From positions 682,001-746,000 of the forward strand of contig JAZGUH010000143.1 of assembly GCA_037893225.1 (NCBI GenBank): DNA of 64,000 nucleotides, given 5' to 3'. Below, in pieces: positions 47,801 through 56,441 of this stretch. Position 1 is the first letter of the stretch. The number at the start of each line of letters is the position of its first letter. The translations under genes and the position numbers were made by a program. The notes under the pieces were generated by a model. That model ran no database searches. It saw nothing but the letters and a program-made list of their open reading frames with translations, and was not told the DNA's origin. This stretch comes from Hippasteria phrygiana. Taxonomy: Eukaryota > Echinodermata > Asteroidea > Valvatida > Goniasteridae.

Positions 47801-50800
47801 TAATTTTCATTGACTGAATTTGTGAAATTGAAATATTTTGTTCACTTTTAATAGTTTCTATTTTTGTTTTGATTTACAGTTGCCTTGACGCACCTTGATG
47901 ACACAGACAATGCCAAGCAGGCATATGAGCAGGCTGCTCAGCTTGAGCCGTAAGTCGTGAAAGGCACCCTGGTTTCCCTTCGTGTTGGCAATCCTGAAGT
48001 CTGAGTGTCCAGAGAGTGGTTTCTAAATATTAATTTCTTTTACCTACATGTATTGGTACGGAAGCCCTATTTCTCTTTCACAGCACTGCATTTCTCTTTG
48101 CAAGTTGTGAATTTATCTTTCAAGGTAGCTCATCTCTCTTTCAGATGTGTGTCTTTCTCTCTCTCTCATTTTTCACGCAGGTAATTATCTCTTTAAATCG
48201 CGGCCTTGAGATAAATAAGTTGCGGCAACGAGTTATCAAATTGTGGCCATGAGATAATTATGTCGCCGTCACAAGTTAATCCACTAAACCACTCCTGTTA
48301 AAAGGACTTGCCCCCTCGAAAGAGTGGATCCTGAAAGAGAAATAGGTACCTGGCAGTGTTGGAGCGAAGGCATGACCCCAAGGCCAAGCTTCCACCCTCG
48401 AGGCCCAGACCAAGGCCCTATACAAAATAGGGCCTTGGCTTGGGCCTTGGCTTGGGCCTTGGCTTGGGCCTTGGCTTGGGCCTTGGCTTGGGCCTTGGCT
48501 TGGGCCTTGGCTTGGGCCTTGGCTTGGGCCTTGGCTTGGGCCTTGGCTTGGGCCTTGGCTTGGGCCTTGGCTTGGGCCTTGGCTTGGGCCTTGGCTTGGG
48601 CCTTGGCTTGGGCCTTGGCTTGGGCCTTGGCTTGGGCCTTGGCTTGGGCCTTGGCTTGGGCCTTGGCTTGGGCCTTGGCTTGGGCCTTGGCTTGGGCCTT
48701 GGCTTGGGCCTTGGCTTGGGCCTTGGCTTGGGCCTTGGCTTGGGCCTTGGCTTGGGCCTTGGCTTGGGCCTTGGCTTGGGCCTTGGCTTGGGCCTTGGCT
48801 GGGGCCTTGGCTGGGGCCTTGGCTGGGGCCTTGGCTGGGGCCTTGGCTGGGGCCTTGGCTGGGGCCTTGGCTGGGGCCTTGGCTGGGGCCTTGGCTGGGG
48901 CCTTGGCTGGGGCCTTGGCTGGGGCCTTGGCTGGGGCCTTGGCTGGGGCCTTGGCTGGGGCCTTGGCTGGGGCCTTGGCTGGGGCCTTGGCTGGGGCCTT
49001 GGCTGGGGCCTTGGCTGGGGCCTTGGCTGGGGCCTTGGCTGGGGCCTTGGCTGGGGCCTTGGCTGGGGCCTTGGCTGGGGCCTTGGCTGGGGCCTTGGGG
49101 CCTTGGGTGGAAGCCTCGGCCTTGGGGCCTTGGGTGGAAGCCTCGGCCTTGGGGGCTTGGGTGGAAGCCTCGGCCTTGGGGGCTTGGGTGGAAGCCTCGG
49201 CCTTGGGGCTTTGAGGGTGGAAGCCTCGGCCTTGGGCCTTGAGGGTGGAAGCCTCGGCCTTGGCGGTGGAAGCCTTCGCCTTGGCAGTGGTCGCCCTGGC
49301 GGTTGAAGCCTTGGCGGCCTTGGCGGTGGTCGCCTTGGCGGTGGTCGCCTTGGCGGTGGTCGCCTTGGCGGTGGTCGCCTTGGCGGTGGTCGCCTTGGCG
49401 GTGGTCGCCTTGGCGGTGGAAGCCTTGGCGGTGGAAGCCTTGGCGGTGGAAGCCTTGGCGGTGGAAGCCTTGGCGGTGGAAGCCTTGGCGGTGGAAGCCT
49501 TTGGCGGTGGAAGCGTTTGGCGGTGGAAGCCTTTGGCGGTGGAAGCCTTTGGCGGTGGAAGCCTTTGGCGGTGGAAGCCTTTGGCGGTGGAAGCCTTTGG
49601 CGGTGGAAGCCTTTGGCGGTGGAAGCCTTTGGCGGTGGAAGCCTTTGGCGGTGGAAGCCTTTGGCGGTGGAAGCCTTTGGCGGTGGAAGCCTTTGGCGGT
49701 GGAAGCCTTTGGCGGTGGAAGCCTTTGGCGGTGGAAGCCTTTGGCGGTGGAAGCCTTTGGCGGTGGAAGCCTTTGGCGGTGGAAGCCTTTGGCGGTGGAA
49801 GCCTTTGGCGGTGGAAGCCTTTGGCGGTGGAAGCCTTTGGCGGTGGAAGCCTTTGGCGGTGGAAGCTTTGGCCTTGGGGCCTTGAGAGTCATGCCTTTGC
49901 TCCAACACTGGCACTTGGGTTCTGTATATTTAGGAAAGAAATTGGACAGGACATAATTTGCATGCCTGCATGGTTATATGAACATAGACCATGTTTGTCG
50001 GAGTGGAGATAATGCCTCTCATAAATAAGGTATGACCTGTGGTAAATCTTACAAATGAGTGGTTGTCCTATGAATGTTGACACAGTCTTGGGAAACATGA
50101 AAACGCACACAAAAATTGAAAGAAAGGTATTTTTCTGATTATATTGGGTGATGTTTGCTTGGTTGTTACTGCGGTGATTTGGACCAAACTACCCCACCAT
50201 TCCTCCTCTTTGTTATTCCAGCAGGGGTAAGATTTTGTCAGGATTTTTCGTCGGGATTTCAGAATGTTGAATGAATTTTTTTTTTTGCAATCTGGAATTC
50301 CTGCTGAGGTGTTTTTAAAAAGGTATTTACCAATAAAAATGGGTATTTTAAGGGGGTGCCTTCAGGCAAAAACAACCTACATGTTGATCTGGGGTCTTCA
50401 TGGATTTTTTTGTGGATTTTTTGTAGATTTTTCATTTTTGGCCAATCTCACCCCTGGGATAGGTATTTTTATATTTATATTGGATGAATTTTATTGGTTG
50501 TTACAGCGATAATTTGGAGCAAACCATCCCTCCCGTCCCCCTCTTTGTTATTACAGTTTTGAAGTCTTTGTTTAGACAGTACCCCAATCTGTTAACATTG
50601 TCAGTTGGTTTTTAATTTGTTAAAAGTAGTGTACATGATTAGTCATTGTTACAATTTTCAGAAATGGGCGGATTTGGGGGTTAGTATTTTATAGGAAATA
50701 TCGTTCCACTGACCTGTTCAAAGTTTTGCGTTGTTGGATGGCGGAAAAAACCGAGAGAAAAACGGCGCTCGTTTTCAACCGTGATAGTCTTAAGTCAAAG

Positions 50801-51770
50801 CGCGCGTGGCTACTTGGATGCGTGACACGGCCCGAATGCCAGCATGTCCCGGGCAAGCCACTCGTCCGGGTAGCCACGCGCGCCTTAACTAAAGGCTACA
50901 GGGCAGTTTTATAAATTTCCACTTTTCTTGACGACAGCACACCTGGTGCCATCATTTCACAGGATGGTTGAGACTACTATTAACTTAGTCTAGTAAGGAA
51001 TTTCGTAATAATTCAGCAAAAATGGAGGATTACCAATCGTGTACACTACCTTTAAACTAGTTTGGCTATCAAATTAAACTAGGACACTTTTCTTACTCAA
51101 TTCGGTCTTTGCGATTTTTCAACAAAGCACTTTTCAAGAAGCTTGTCCTCTTTTTATTGAACGCACACAGAGGGTACAAATGAAACTGTATTTGTGACCA
51201 GTATTGTGTCTCAACATTTTAAAAATGAGTTATATACAAACTTGAATTTTTCACATCCTATAAAGCTGTAATTTGGTGTAGGTTTGAACCCTGTGGCATT
51301 TTGTTTTGTCGGGATACAAACATGTATCTTGACATTTGCCTACTCATATTTTCCAATTTAACAGAAGTGCGTTTAGAGATATGGCCCTTTTAATAAACAA
51401 AGCAAAGGGAAAGAAATGAGATAAAGCATAATTTCTACTAGCATTTGTTATTTTCCTCTTTATTCATCAATATTAACATTTCAAAAAATAAATTATAAAA
51501 ATATATGAAGGTTTTTTTCATCCTCTTTACATAGAACAGCCCTCAGCATGGATTTGCATAGCATGACATAATACCCTTTTTTGTAGAGTGGGTCACATTT
51601 GAATGTTGGTTTTTTTTTTTTTTTTTAGAAAAGATGTGAGCATTCTTTTGAACTACTCCCTGTTTCTGTACAATTCTGGTGATCACAAAGGAGCTTTGAA
51701 GTATTTCAGTGTCTTTGAGCAGTGCGTGCAGAAACTGAAGGAAACGGGAGCTGTCGACCTGGATCCCGAG
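26804..51770 (+). CDS. BBS4: BBS4, Bardet-Biedl syndrome 4 protein (11 exons, both ends incomplete)
   Basis: Eleven exons with consensus GT-AG borders and consistent phases encode 415 codons that read like vertebrate BBS4. Landmarks in order are [77 protein letters not shown] and [23 protein letters not shown]4 is a tetratricopeptide-repeat subunit of the BBSome, the coat that moves membrane proteins in and out of cilia, and it binds centriolar-satellite PCM1. Human BBS4 has 519 residues, so the ATG exon and about 100 C-terminal residues are missing. The first was not found upstream. The last were not found between 51,771 and the viral element, so they may lie beyond 64 kb. No exon here carries a stop or frameshift. 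Confidence 0.95.
27073..27152 (+). CDS. BBS4: BBS4 exon ([19 protein letters not shown])
   Basis: ATACAG acceptor, AAG/GTACAG donor, ends in phase 0. It is the first strongly conserved block and the start of the TPR array. Confidence 0.95.
27442..28039. mobile_element. hAT MITE in BBS4 intron
   Basis: The ends TAGGGCTGTGCATTGGAACC and ATAAATGCACATCCCTA are flanked by GTCTGTGT and GTCTGTAT. The subterminal words GGGTACCC are inverted. No coding capacity. Confidence 0.8.
28046..28201. repeat. Short palindromic repeat of GCATTATGCATAATGC type
   Basis: ATATTGCATTATGCATAATG at the left pairs with its inverse ending at 28201. It directly follows the hAT element. Confidence 0.7.
28560..29693 (+). 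mobile_element. Kolobok-like TTAA transposon carrying a THAP exon
   Basis: Inverted ends AGGAACCATG and CATGGTTCCT are flanked by TTAA on both sides. Subterminal inverted similarity includes GTGACGTAGATCGAGG at about 28,743 and its inverse at about 29,493. A THAP-domain exon lies inside. Kolobok transposons are known to make TTAA duplications and to encode THAP-containing transposases, so the combination is diagnostic-looking. The catalytic domain is absent in this short copy. Confidence 0.7.
28858..29202 (+). CDS. THAP-domain exon (probable transposase N-terminus)
   Basis: An ATG-started 115-codon frame ends at AGG/GTAAGT. It shows the C2CH THAP zinc-finger signature: [10 protein letters not shown], then [14 protein letters not shown], the conserved W of KAKWSG, CSDHF, and a closing AIPTKFP. 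THAP domains bind DNA specifically and occur in P-element and Kolobok transposases and in domesticated host regulators. The location between TTAA-flanked inverted repeats argues for transposon origin. The downstream exon is not evident in the element, so a truncated or chimeric transcript with flanking BBS4 sequence is possible. The alternative is a host THAP gene nested in the intron. Confidence 0.75.
29955..30165. mobile_element. Short MITE with TATAGAGGAAT ends
   Basis: TATAGAGGAATTTCACA and TGTGGGATTCCTCTATA are inverted; TA flanks fit a Tc1/mariner-type target site. Confidence 0.65.
30747..30922 (+). CDS. BBS4: BBS4 exon (TPR)
   Basis: CAACAG acceptor, GTAAGT donor, ends with two bases of a split Leu codon. 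Contains [17 protein letters not shown] and [11 protein letters not shown]. Confidence 0.95.
30923..33060. other. BBS4 intron: repeat-rich, no gene seen
   Basis: Includes a GCCGACAG/CTGTCGGC palindromic repeat (31,270-31,410) and a segment beginning CGTAATTTTCGGAATATAGG (31,550) that recurs near 34,186. No supported coding sequence. Confidence 0.5.
33061..33205 (+). repeat. Left arm of an inverted repeat flanking a BBS4 exon
   Basis: About 140 bp (TTTATCGTTGTGTATCCATG, CTGGTCAATTGGTGACTG) that recurs inverted at 34815-34960. A C-rich tract follows. Confidence 0.8.
33502..33628 (+). CDS. BBS4: BBS4 exon (TPR), donor abuts a hAT insertion
   Basis: TTGACAG acceptor; encodes [16 protein letters not shown] and [16 protein letters not shown]. 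The donor GTAAAT is part of the 8-bp target duplication of a hAT element that starts at 33637. Confidence 0.95.
33637..34111. mobile_element. hAT MITE inserted at a BBS4 splice donor
   Basis: The ends TAGGGCTGTGCTGAATA and GACCCAGCCCTA are inverted, with perfect 8-bp duplications GTAAATTT at 33629-33636 and 34112-34119. The left duplication is also the splice donor of the preceding exon. Subterminal GAATATTCGAATATTTGA words are typical of this family (see 41203-41731). Confidence 0.88.
34815..34960 (-). repeat. Right arm of the inverted repeat flanking a BBS4 exon
   Basis: Inverse of 33061-33205, including the adjacent poly-purine/pyrimidine tract. Confidence 0.8.
34961..35668. other. BBS4 intron: GATC-rich palindromic repeat, no gene
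   Basis: GATCCGGATCGGATC, GGATCTGATCTGGATC and similar words lie at 35,400-35,580, with an inverted partner near 35,040-35,120. This is probably another MITE. Confidence 0.45.
35669..35796 (+). CDS. BBS4: BBS4 exon (TPR)
   Basis: TTGTTAG acceptor, GTAAGC donor, ends with two bases of a Glu codon. Contains [19 protein letters not shown]. Confidence 0.95.
36062..36126. repeat. 18-bp tandem repeat (GATTCCAGTCCTGGCGCC), about 3.5 units
   Basis: Direct repeats inside a longer intronic repeat whose sequence (TATACCATGCAATTT) recurs near 36,428. Confidence 0.8.
36130..37803. other. BBS4 intron, no gene seen
   Basis: Repeats at the left, then unremarkable AT-rich sequence. Short frames have no recognisable content. 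Confidence 0.5.
37804..37858 (+). CDS. BBS4: BBS4 exon ([18 protein letters not shown])
   Basis: TTTCACAG acceptor, CAG/GTAAAG donor, 55 nt, phase 0 at the end. Confidence 0.95.
38220..39220. mobile_element. Tc1/mariner-like element, internally deleted
   Basis: The terminal inverted repeats of about 210 bp start TAAACTCCTCAAAAAAAGTT (38,220-38,433 and about 39,008-39,220) and lie at TA sites. The interior keeps only the transposase C-terminus. Confidence 0.8.
38455..38610 (+). pseudogene. Tc1-like transposase C-terminal remnant
   Basis: The frame contains [17 protein letters not shown] followed by RRR, an in-frame TGA where a Cys is usual, then [13 protein letters not shown] and a stop. This is the hallmark tail of Tc1-family DDE transposases. 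The catalytic part is deleted. Confidence 0.75.
39760..39828 (+). CDS. BBS4: BBS4 exon ([16 protein letters not shown])
   Basis: TTTACCAG acceptor, AAG/GTGAGT donor, 23 codons in phase. Confidence 0.95.
40187..40334. mobile_element. TTAA-flanked MITE, short copy
   Basis: The right end CCAATCATGTACACTGCCT next to TTAA matches the families at 8336 and 50624. The left end AGGTAATATACAGCGACTGG is more diverged. Confidence 0.6.
40848..41000 (+). CDS. BBS4: BBS4 exon (TPR)
   Basis: CCTTTAG acceptor, GCT/GTGAGT donor, 51 codons. Contains [19 protein letters not shown] and [15 protein letters not shown]. Confidence 0.97.
41130..41202 (+). repeat. tRNA-derived SINE fragment, split by a hAT element
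   Basis: GGTTCGAATCC, the RNA polymerase III B-box consensus, lies at 41,184-41,194. The body appears to resume at 41,740 after the hAT insertion (GGGGTTTTCCTCCCAC near 41,805). The A box was not located. Confidence 0.45.
41203..41731. mobile_element. hAT MITE inside the SINE
   Basis: TAGGGCTGTCCCAAATAT and AAGTGAACAGCCCTA ends, with perfect 8-bp duplications CACCAGGG at 41195-41202 and 41732-41739. Same family as 33637-34111. Confidence 0.88.
42414..42585 (+). CDS. BBS4: BBS4 exon (TPR)
   Basis: CGCTGCAG acceptor, GCAG/GTCAGT donor, ends in phase 1. Contains [18 protein letters not shown] and [20 protein letters not shown]. Confidence 0.97.
43683..47025 (+). pseudogene. LINE endonuclease/reverse transcriptase, decayed
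   Basis: Pieces in order: an endonuclease C-terminal motif (SDHFSVVYN) near 43,713; a linker with [13 protein letters not shown]; the RT core with [19 protein letters not shown] near 44,830, [16 protein letters not shown] near 45,008 and the catalytic YADDTQLY near 45,105; then the C-terminal [14 protein letters not shown] and APTLWNQLP near 46,560-46,930. Several stops (for example about 44,055, 44,441 and 44,943) and frame changes separate the pieces, so it is not functional. The style of the RT and C-terminal domain fits the CR1/L2 group. Confidence 0.85.
43690..47252 (+). mobile_element. CR1/L2-like LINE, 5' truncated, interrupted by a hAT element
   Basis: Begins inside the endonuclease region, carries reverse transcriptase and C-terminal parts, and ends in a short (ATT)n tail at about 47,226-47,252. 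It is on the BBS4 sense strand within an intron. A 1,049-bp hAT element splits it at 45311-46359. Confidence 0.85.
45311..46359. mobile_element. hAT-like element nested in the LINE
   Basis: TAAGCCTGTTCGATAT and ATATCGAACAGCCTTA are inverted (15 of 16), with perfect 8-bp duplications CCTGGTAT at 45303-45310 and 46360-46367. No transposase is recognised. A truncated relative lies at 25,280-25,735. Confidence 0.88.
47880..47949 (+). CDS. BBS4: BBS4 exon (TPR)
   Basis: ATTTACAG acceptor, GTAAGT donor, ends in phase 2. Encodes [20 protein letters not shown]. Confidence 0.93.
48350..49911. repeat. Compound minisatellite (12-, 15- and 16-bp units) with short inverted flanks
   Basis: Ordered blocks: GGGCCTTGGCTT units (48,432-48,795), GGGCCTTGGCTG units (to about 49,095), longer GGGTGGAAGCCTCGGCCTT variants (to about 49,260), GGTGGTCGCCTTGGC and GGTGGAAGCCTTGGC 15-mers (to about 49,500), then GGTGGAAGCCTTTGGC 16-mers (to about 49,865). 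GGCAGTGTTGGAGCGAAGGC at the left edge is mirrored by CCTTTGCTCCAACACTGGC at the right edge. Very long frames on both strands (up to 538 codons) are by-products of stop-free units. Confidence 0.93.
50624..51051. mobile_element. TTAA-flanked MITE, copy 2
   Basis: The ends AAGTAGTGTACATGATTAG and CCAATCGTGTACACTACCT lie at TTAA sites; same family as 8336-8765. Confidence 0.8.
51629..51770 (+). CDS. BBS4: BBS4 exon (last one found)
   Basis: Poly-T tract with TTTTAG acceptor, GAG/GTGACA donor, ends in phase 0. Encodes [19 protein letters not shown] through AVDLDPE. The next conserved exon was not found downstream in the window. Confidence 0.93.
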
Positions 51771-51944
51771 GTGACATTCATACTCTAGCTGTCATGCATT
51801 GACCCCCCCCCCCCCCCCCCTGTGCCAAAACAGAGCTTCAAATCTATCAAAATCTATCAAGTGGTGGTACAATTCGTAGGCTGTGGCAGTTTTGTTAACC
51901 GAGGGTTTAATGCCTTGAGTGATGACATGGTGGGTCAGTGCTGG

Positions 51945-52491
51945 TAAGGCCCCAAGTGCAAATAGGGCCGGTATGTATACCGGCTCCCGGTATGCAAACC
52001 GGCTCCCGGTATGCAAACCGGTTAATTTTATTCCTCCCAAACCGGGTTGGATACAGTCCGAGCCTCTACTGGAAGGCTGGCCCTGTTTGGGAGTCCATTG
52101 TGTCCAGTTCCTGGGCTGGTGAACTTCTTCTAAATGCAGACAATAGGGTGACTTTAATCCGATAATAATCTTCCAGGGGTTAACAAAAGGCCCTAAATGT
52201 TTGCTCAGTTTCAAAGAGTTTGCCACTGGACAGATCTGACCACGCAGTATTCACACTTCAGTAATCACCTACATCAGTCAATAAACTCCCTATTGTAAAC
52301 ACTCTGCAGGGCCATCAGACAGCAGGCTAGCCCAGCTGAACCGCAAGTCTATTCATTAAGGTGGCTTTGAAATACTGACGAGCAAGTGGACTTGTACCAT
52401 GGTGGGAGGGGTATAATACTGGGCGTGGTTTAAACCGGTCTGATACCATGAGCCGGTATGCAGACCGGCCCTAAATGGACTTCGGGCCTAA
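51945..52491. mobile_element. MITE with TAAGGCCC ends and GCAAACCGGCTCCCGGTAT tandem units
   Basis: The left end TAAGGCCCCAAGTGCAAATA and the right end TTTAGGG-type inverse (CCCTAAATGGACTTCGGGCC) form about 27 bp of inverted repeat. Three 18-bp tandem units follow at 51,966-52,022. Confidence 0.6.
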
Positions 52492-54010
52492 GAGCATTTC
52501 TCAAACCTTTGCATCAGCTTGGGCTTTGGCTTAGCGTAATTTTATGTCCCCAGATTTGGCAAGATCTGGGAAACTGTTTTTTGCTACATGTACATCCCAA
52601 AGTCTTATGTTTTAATCCAGCACCTGTTTATTTATGTATTCAAGGCTTCAGATTAGCATTGGGACAGGGGAATAGCTGGAGACGAAGGCCCAAGCCGAAG
52701 CCATATTTTGAGAAATGCCCATAGAATGCACAAAAGGTTCAACTATGCATATCCCAGCAAAAACAAAGCCATCATCCTGATGGCTGCTAGGCAAGTTGTA
52801 GCAGTATTCATTGTCACCCTATCTATCAAACCCCTTCAATAGGTTATGATAGTTGTGTTGTTTAATCCATAGGGGTTCTGTTAGTTGGTGAACAGCCTGT
52901 ATGAAAGCTATGGGAGAGAAAGTGGGTTGGTTTTTTTGACAGGTTGTGATAGTTATAACAGCAGGAGAGTTACCCGTTTGAAAAATTGTTGCTGCTAATG
53001 TGACTTGCGGTTTGAAAGCTATTTGCAGGCCCAATCCTTGACTAAGGATAGTCCCCCAATACAAAGCTAAAAGCCACCTTAGGCTAAGGGCTACAATAGA
53101 GGTGGTGGGGTTGGCCACATTTCAGGTTGCCAGCCCTAAAAAATAGGATAAAATAGAAGGGAAAACAAAGATTTTAAGCTGCATTAAGATGGTTCTCTGA
53201 AGAAACTTTCATATTTGACCCCGTAACTCGAAAATAAAATAGTTACCTGAAAGCTATGTATGTAAAGCTGAAATAAATCGGCCACAAAAACGTCTTGTTC
53301 ACCTACCACTGTAAAACAAATTGCCACCCATACGGTTTTCCTGGGGTCCAGGTTTAAATAGAGGACAAATCTTCAATAGATATCAAAGAAATTATCCTAA
53401 TTTTCAGAACTATAGACCAGGGTGGGGTAACTTCCACCATTGGTGAGACCAACTCACCTCCCCCAGTTATGCACGGAAAGTATTTGGAAATATATTTAAC
53501 TGGAGGTTTAACTTTAATGCTGTAAAAAAAACACATTGAAAGATTGAACAAATTGAAAGATTGATCTTTCATTTGGTACTGGTCATGGGGCTGAGAGCGA
53601 CTGCCACTGACTAGTGTAGTTGCAAACCTTACCCTACCCACAAAAAAATCCTGTCTTTCTGTGACATCAGCGGTAAAATCATTGCTGGCCACACCCTTGC
53701 ACACAGTCCTGTTTTACTATACAACTGAGGACAAGGCTTTCTCTTCTCTATAAAAATTCTCACATAGACTAAGTACACATTTGTACTTCCGAGGACCATT
53801 TTTGACAAAAGACCTCCCTTGGAGGACAACAATTATATCATTGCAGTTTCTTTATCCTTCAGTCGTAATGCAATACATGTACACCCAGTCGTACTTACCT
53901 ATACTCGCGAGGACAATGCTTTGTGTTTCCTATTCTTCCTTTAATATAGCCAAACCCCATAGTAGTATAGGAGATGCCGATTCTATCACAAATTCCAGAT
54001 TTCAAAAATC
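52492..54010. other. No gene seen; last non-viral stretch
   Basis: A weak inverted repeat (GCATTTCTCAAA and its inverse) spans 52,493-52,722. I looked for a further BBS4 exon here and did not find one. Confidence 0.5.
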
Positions 54011-54190
54011 TCCCCAATTTTGCTGTAGGTATATACACCAAATTTTTTGAAATTTTGAAATTCCAAAATCGTCTAAAAATTAATCTAAATTTCTCTAAAT
54101 TTTGCTGTATAGATATACAGCAAAATTAGCAAAAAATCTTCAAAATCAGAAAATGAAAGAGTTTTTTAGTTGTTTACACACATACTATTT
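54011..54190. repeat. Probable viral terminus with palindromes
   Basis: The outer word CCCCAATTTTGCTGTA is followed by ATTTTGCTGTATAGATATAC and its mirror (a perfect palindrome near 54,098-54,126). The reverse complement of 4,140-4,345 is similar throughout. It may be an end hairpin or an origin. Confidence 0.6.
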
Positions 54191-54226
54191 TACGTAATTA
54201 ATTTCATTTGTTATAAGTAAAAAAAT

Positions 54227-54261
54227 AACCCCCATCTCCACTGAGTGTAGAGATGGGGGTT
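54227..54261 (-). terminator. Cassette 3' hairpin (copy 3)
   Basis: A perfect 12-bp stem, AACCCCCATCTC with GAGATGGGGGTT, and an 11-nt loop containing ACTGAGTGTA. It lies about 40 nt beyond the TAG at 54299. Confidence 0.65.
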
Positions 54262-54365
54262 ATTTTTTGTCATACGCGCGTATGTAGATCTACGTACTCT
54301 ATTCTTCGCAAGGAGCACTAGGCCTAAGCTGTAAACTCTCATAATTAGGCGGCTCACCACTCGTA

Positions 54366-54392
54366 CTCGCGTAGCTACGCTCGTAGGGCGTA
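54366..54392 (-). repeat. 27-bp palindromic mini-element in a viral ORF
   Basis: CTCGCGTAGCTACGCTCGTA plus GGGCGTA, with the perfect core GCGTAGCTACGC. It is absent at this position in copies 1 and 2 of the same gene. Confidence 0.75.
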
Positions 54393-54447
54393 TCATTATA
54401 CTCTTGACATATTTCTAATTTAAAGTTGTAAGTTTTGCGATAAGATC

Positions 54448-54455
54448 TTTTTTTT
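54448..54455 (-). promoter_or_regulatory. Candidate -1 frameshift slippery run (A8)
   Basis: On the minus strand this reads GAA AAA AAA GAT in the zero frame, identical to copy 1. Confidence 0.5.
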
Positions 54456-55089
54456 CTTTCTCCATTCTCTCGACAACTTTCTTTTCGACCTCATCGTCTA
54501 TTTCTTTTTGATTTCTATCGGACTCTTCTCTAGCTTTCGTTTGAGTTCTAATGGCTTCTTTCATTCCGTAAAACTTTTTTAATTCGTCGTTAATCAAAGC
54601 AAATTCTTCGTGACTTACATCGCCATGGTCTACGGCCTGAGACACTAATTAATTTATCGTATTTAATTTTGTTTCGGCTACTACTCTAATTTCGTCGTGT
54701 TTCTTGGCTTTACCTCTAAACTTTTTCCTAAATCGTTTTAATACTAAACTTACACCTACGCATCCTATAGCTACGCCTTCTAGCACCACGCCTATAAGTA
54801 TACTAATGACACCGACAACGCTGGCTATGCCTATGGTGCCAGACACGGCTCCGAAACATTCTATAACGGTCTCTGCGTTAGATAAACAGGTAATAATTTT
54901 ATTATACTTTTTGTGCAACCATTCTCTCTTATCTCTCTCGGCGGCTATCTCTTTTTGCACTCGTTCGATTTTATTTAACCTAAAGACTGAAGTAGTTTGT
55001 ATATCATCCCTCGGAACATCGGGCAATTTAGGGTAAATAGATTCTGCGGCCATTTTATAAAGTCGTATATTTTATACGACTTATTATTT

Positions 55090-56416
55090 TTAACTTTTTT
55101 GCATGTATACGAGAATCAAAGTACCGACGCTGATCAATATCGCCCACACGTGTTCCGCCAACCAACCTATCGACTTACCTAATAGATTAAACAACCAACT
55201 CGCGATACTACCCAAAATACCAGGTAAAGCGGCTAATAACTTACCTCCAATCTTTTTTAGCAAATTGGCCAATTTTTTTAAATGATTACTTATCCAATCT
55301 TTCAAGTTACCTCCGGGTTTGGGTGTAGGAGTAACGGGGGTCGGAGCAGGAACAACAGCCGCACCACCGCCACCAACAGCCGCTATTATAGAAGCAACGA
55401 TCGTACTTAGTGCTAAAGCAAACGCGGCTAATATACTAACAATCGTCACACTCTGTTCTCGAAACAGAATTCTAATCTTTTCCGCTAGCGAGGTATCTCT
55501 TTCTAATATTTTATTAACCGTTTCTTTGATTCTAGCGAATTGATCATTCATGCTTTAGTTCAATGTCGTGCTTGAGACTTAATCTATTCTCTATTTCATC
55601 TTCAATATCGTCTTGTTCTTTCATTAAGTCTTGCATCTCATTATCGGTTTCTACTACTTCGAGGTTTTTTTTTATTTCAGCGCGTCTATCGTATAGTTTA
55701 CGCAGTTCGGCTAAATTTAATTCGGCATTACCGCTCATAGTTTGTAGTTTTTTGTCTAAAGCTACAAGTTCTCTGTAATTTAGCCCCGCAGTTTGCGCTC
55801 GAGAATCTACTCCTTTTGGTTGAGGGGGAGGAATTGTAGTTCTACCGGTTTCAAAATCGGGGCCCACCATACTTTCTGTGCGATCGTGCAGATCGTTAGC
55901 TATCTCAACTAGTCGTTTTGGAGTGACGTGTGTAGAAACAGCATCATCTATAAAGTCTTCCAAGTCTTGTACTTCAAGTTCTCTTTTCGTTAATAAACCA
56001 AGCTCTTCTCGTATAAATAAACGGGTTTAACTCCAGAAACAGTGGCAAGTCTTTTTTATTAACGAACTAATACCTACAAATTTTTTGGGGTCGCTTTTAT
56101 ACGTCAGCAAGATATTGTTGTAGTAAATACCATCTTTTTCTTTATGAAAATTTTCATATCGTATATTCGTCGGTTTTTTATAACCTTGGCCTTCCATAAA
56201 ATCATAAAACGATTCTGCGTAACCAGTATCTACGCGACCAGAAATTTGACCTAACCTATCAAACGCTTCACCCGTAGTTTTTGGGGTTGGAATCGAAAAA
56301 CTAGTCTCTTCATCATAGTTGTCCCATACATAATCACCATCGGCATCATCGGCATCATCTTGTTCGTCTTCTCTACCTTGGTCGCCCATTTCGAAATCTT
56401 CTGCACCTTAGGCCAT
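55090..56416 (-). pseudogene. Viral coiled-coil/membrane structural protein (copy 3)
   Basis: Same gene as 18947-20466. The start codon at 56416 follows ACGACTTATTAAA, but codon 3 is TAA. A homopolymer frameshift lies near 56,050. The C-terminal frame 55090-55551 (hydrophobic span, Pro/Thr linker, amphipathic tail ending YMQKS) is intact and overlaps the preceding frame (55544-55963) by eight bases. The middle differs from copy 2: the LDERxxx heptad array is missing and another coiled coil (NLEVVETDNEMQDLMKEQDD) stands there. It is either a deletion, a recombinant, or a genuinely different allele of a modular fibre-like protein. Confidence 0.7.
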
Positions 56417-56441
56417 TTTAATAAGTCGTATATTTTATATT

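Larger units (their letters stand above)
54299..55053 (-). pseudogene. Viral coiled-coil protein with -1 frame tail (copy 3)
   Basis: The start at 55053 follows ACGACTTTATAAA. The frame is open to 54649, where a Glu codon next to the copy 2 lesion has become TAA; the zero frame then continues from 54645 to a normal end at 54415. The A8 slippery run is intact (54448-54455). The -1 frame stays open to 54299 and carries GEPPNYES and RPSAPCEE. In this copy a 27-bp palindromic element adds PYERSYAST to the tail in frame. Confidence 0.75.

Noticed and set aside
48276..49892. 538-codon minus-strand frame (GQGPSQ and [12 protein letters not shown] repeats) and long plus-strand frames
   Set aside because: Every frame is open because the 12-, 15- and 16-bp units contain no stop. 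There is no non-repetitive protein sequence, and it lies in a BBS4 intron.
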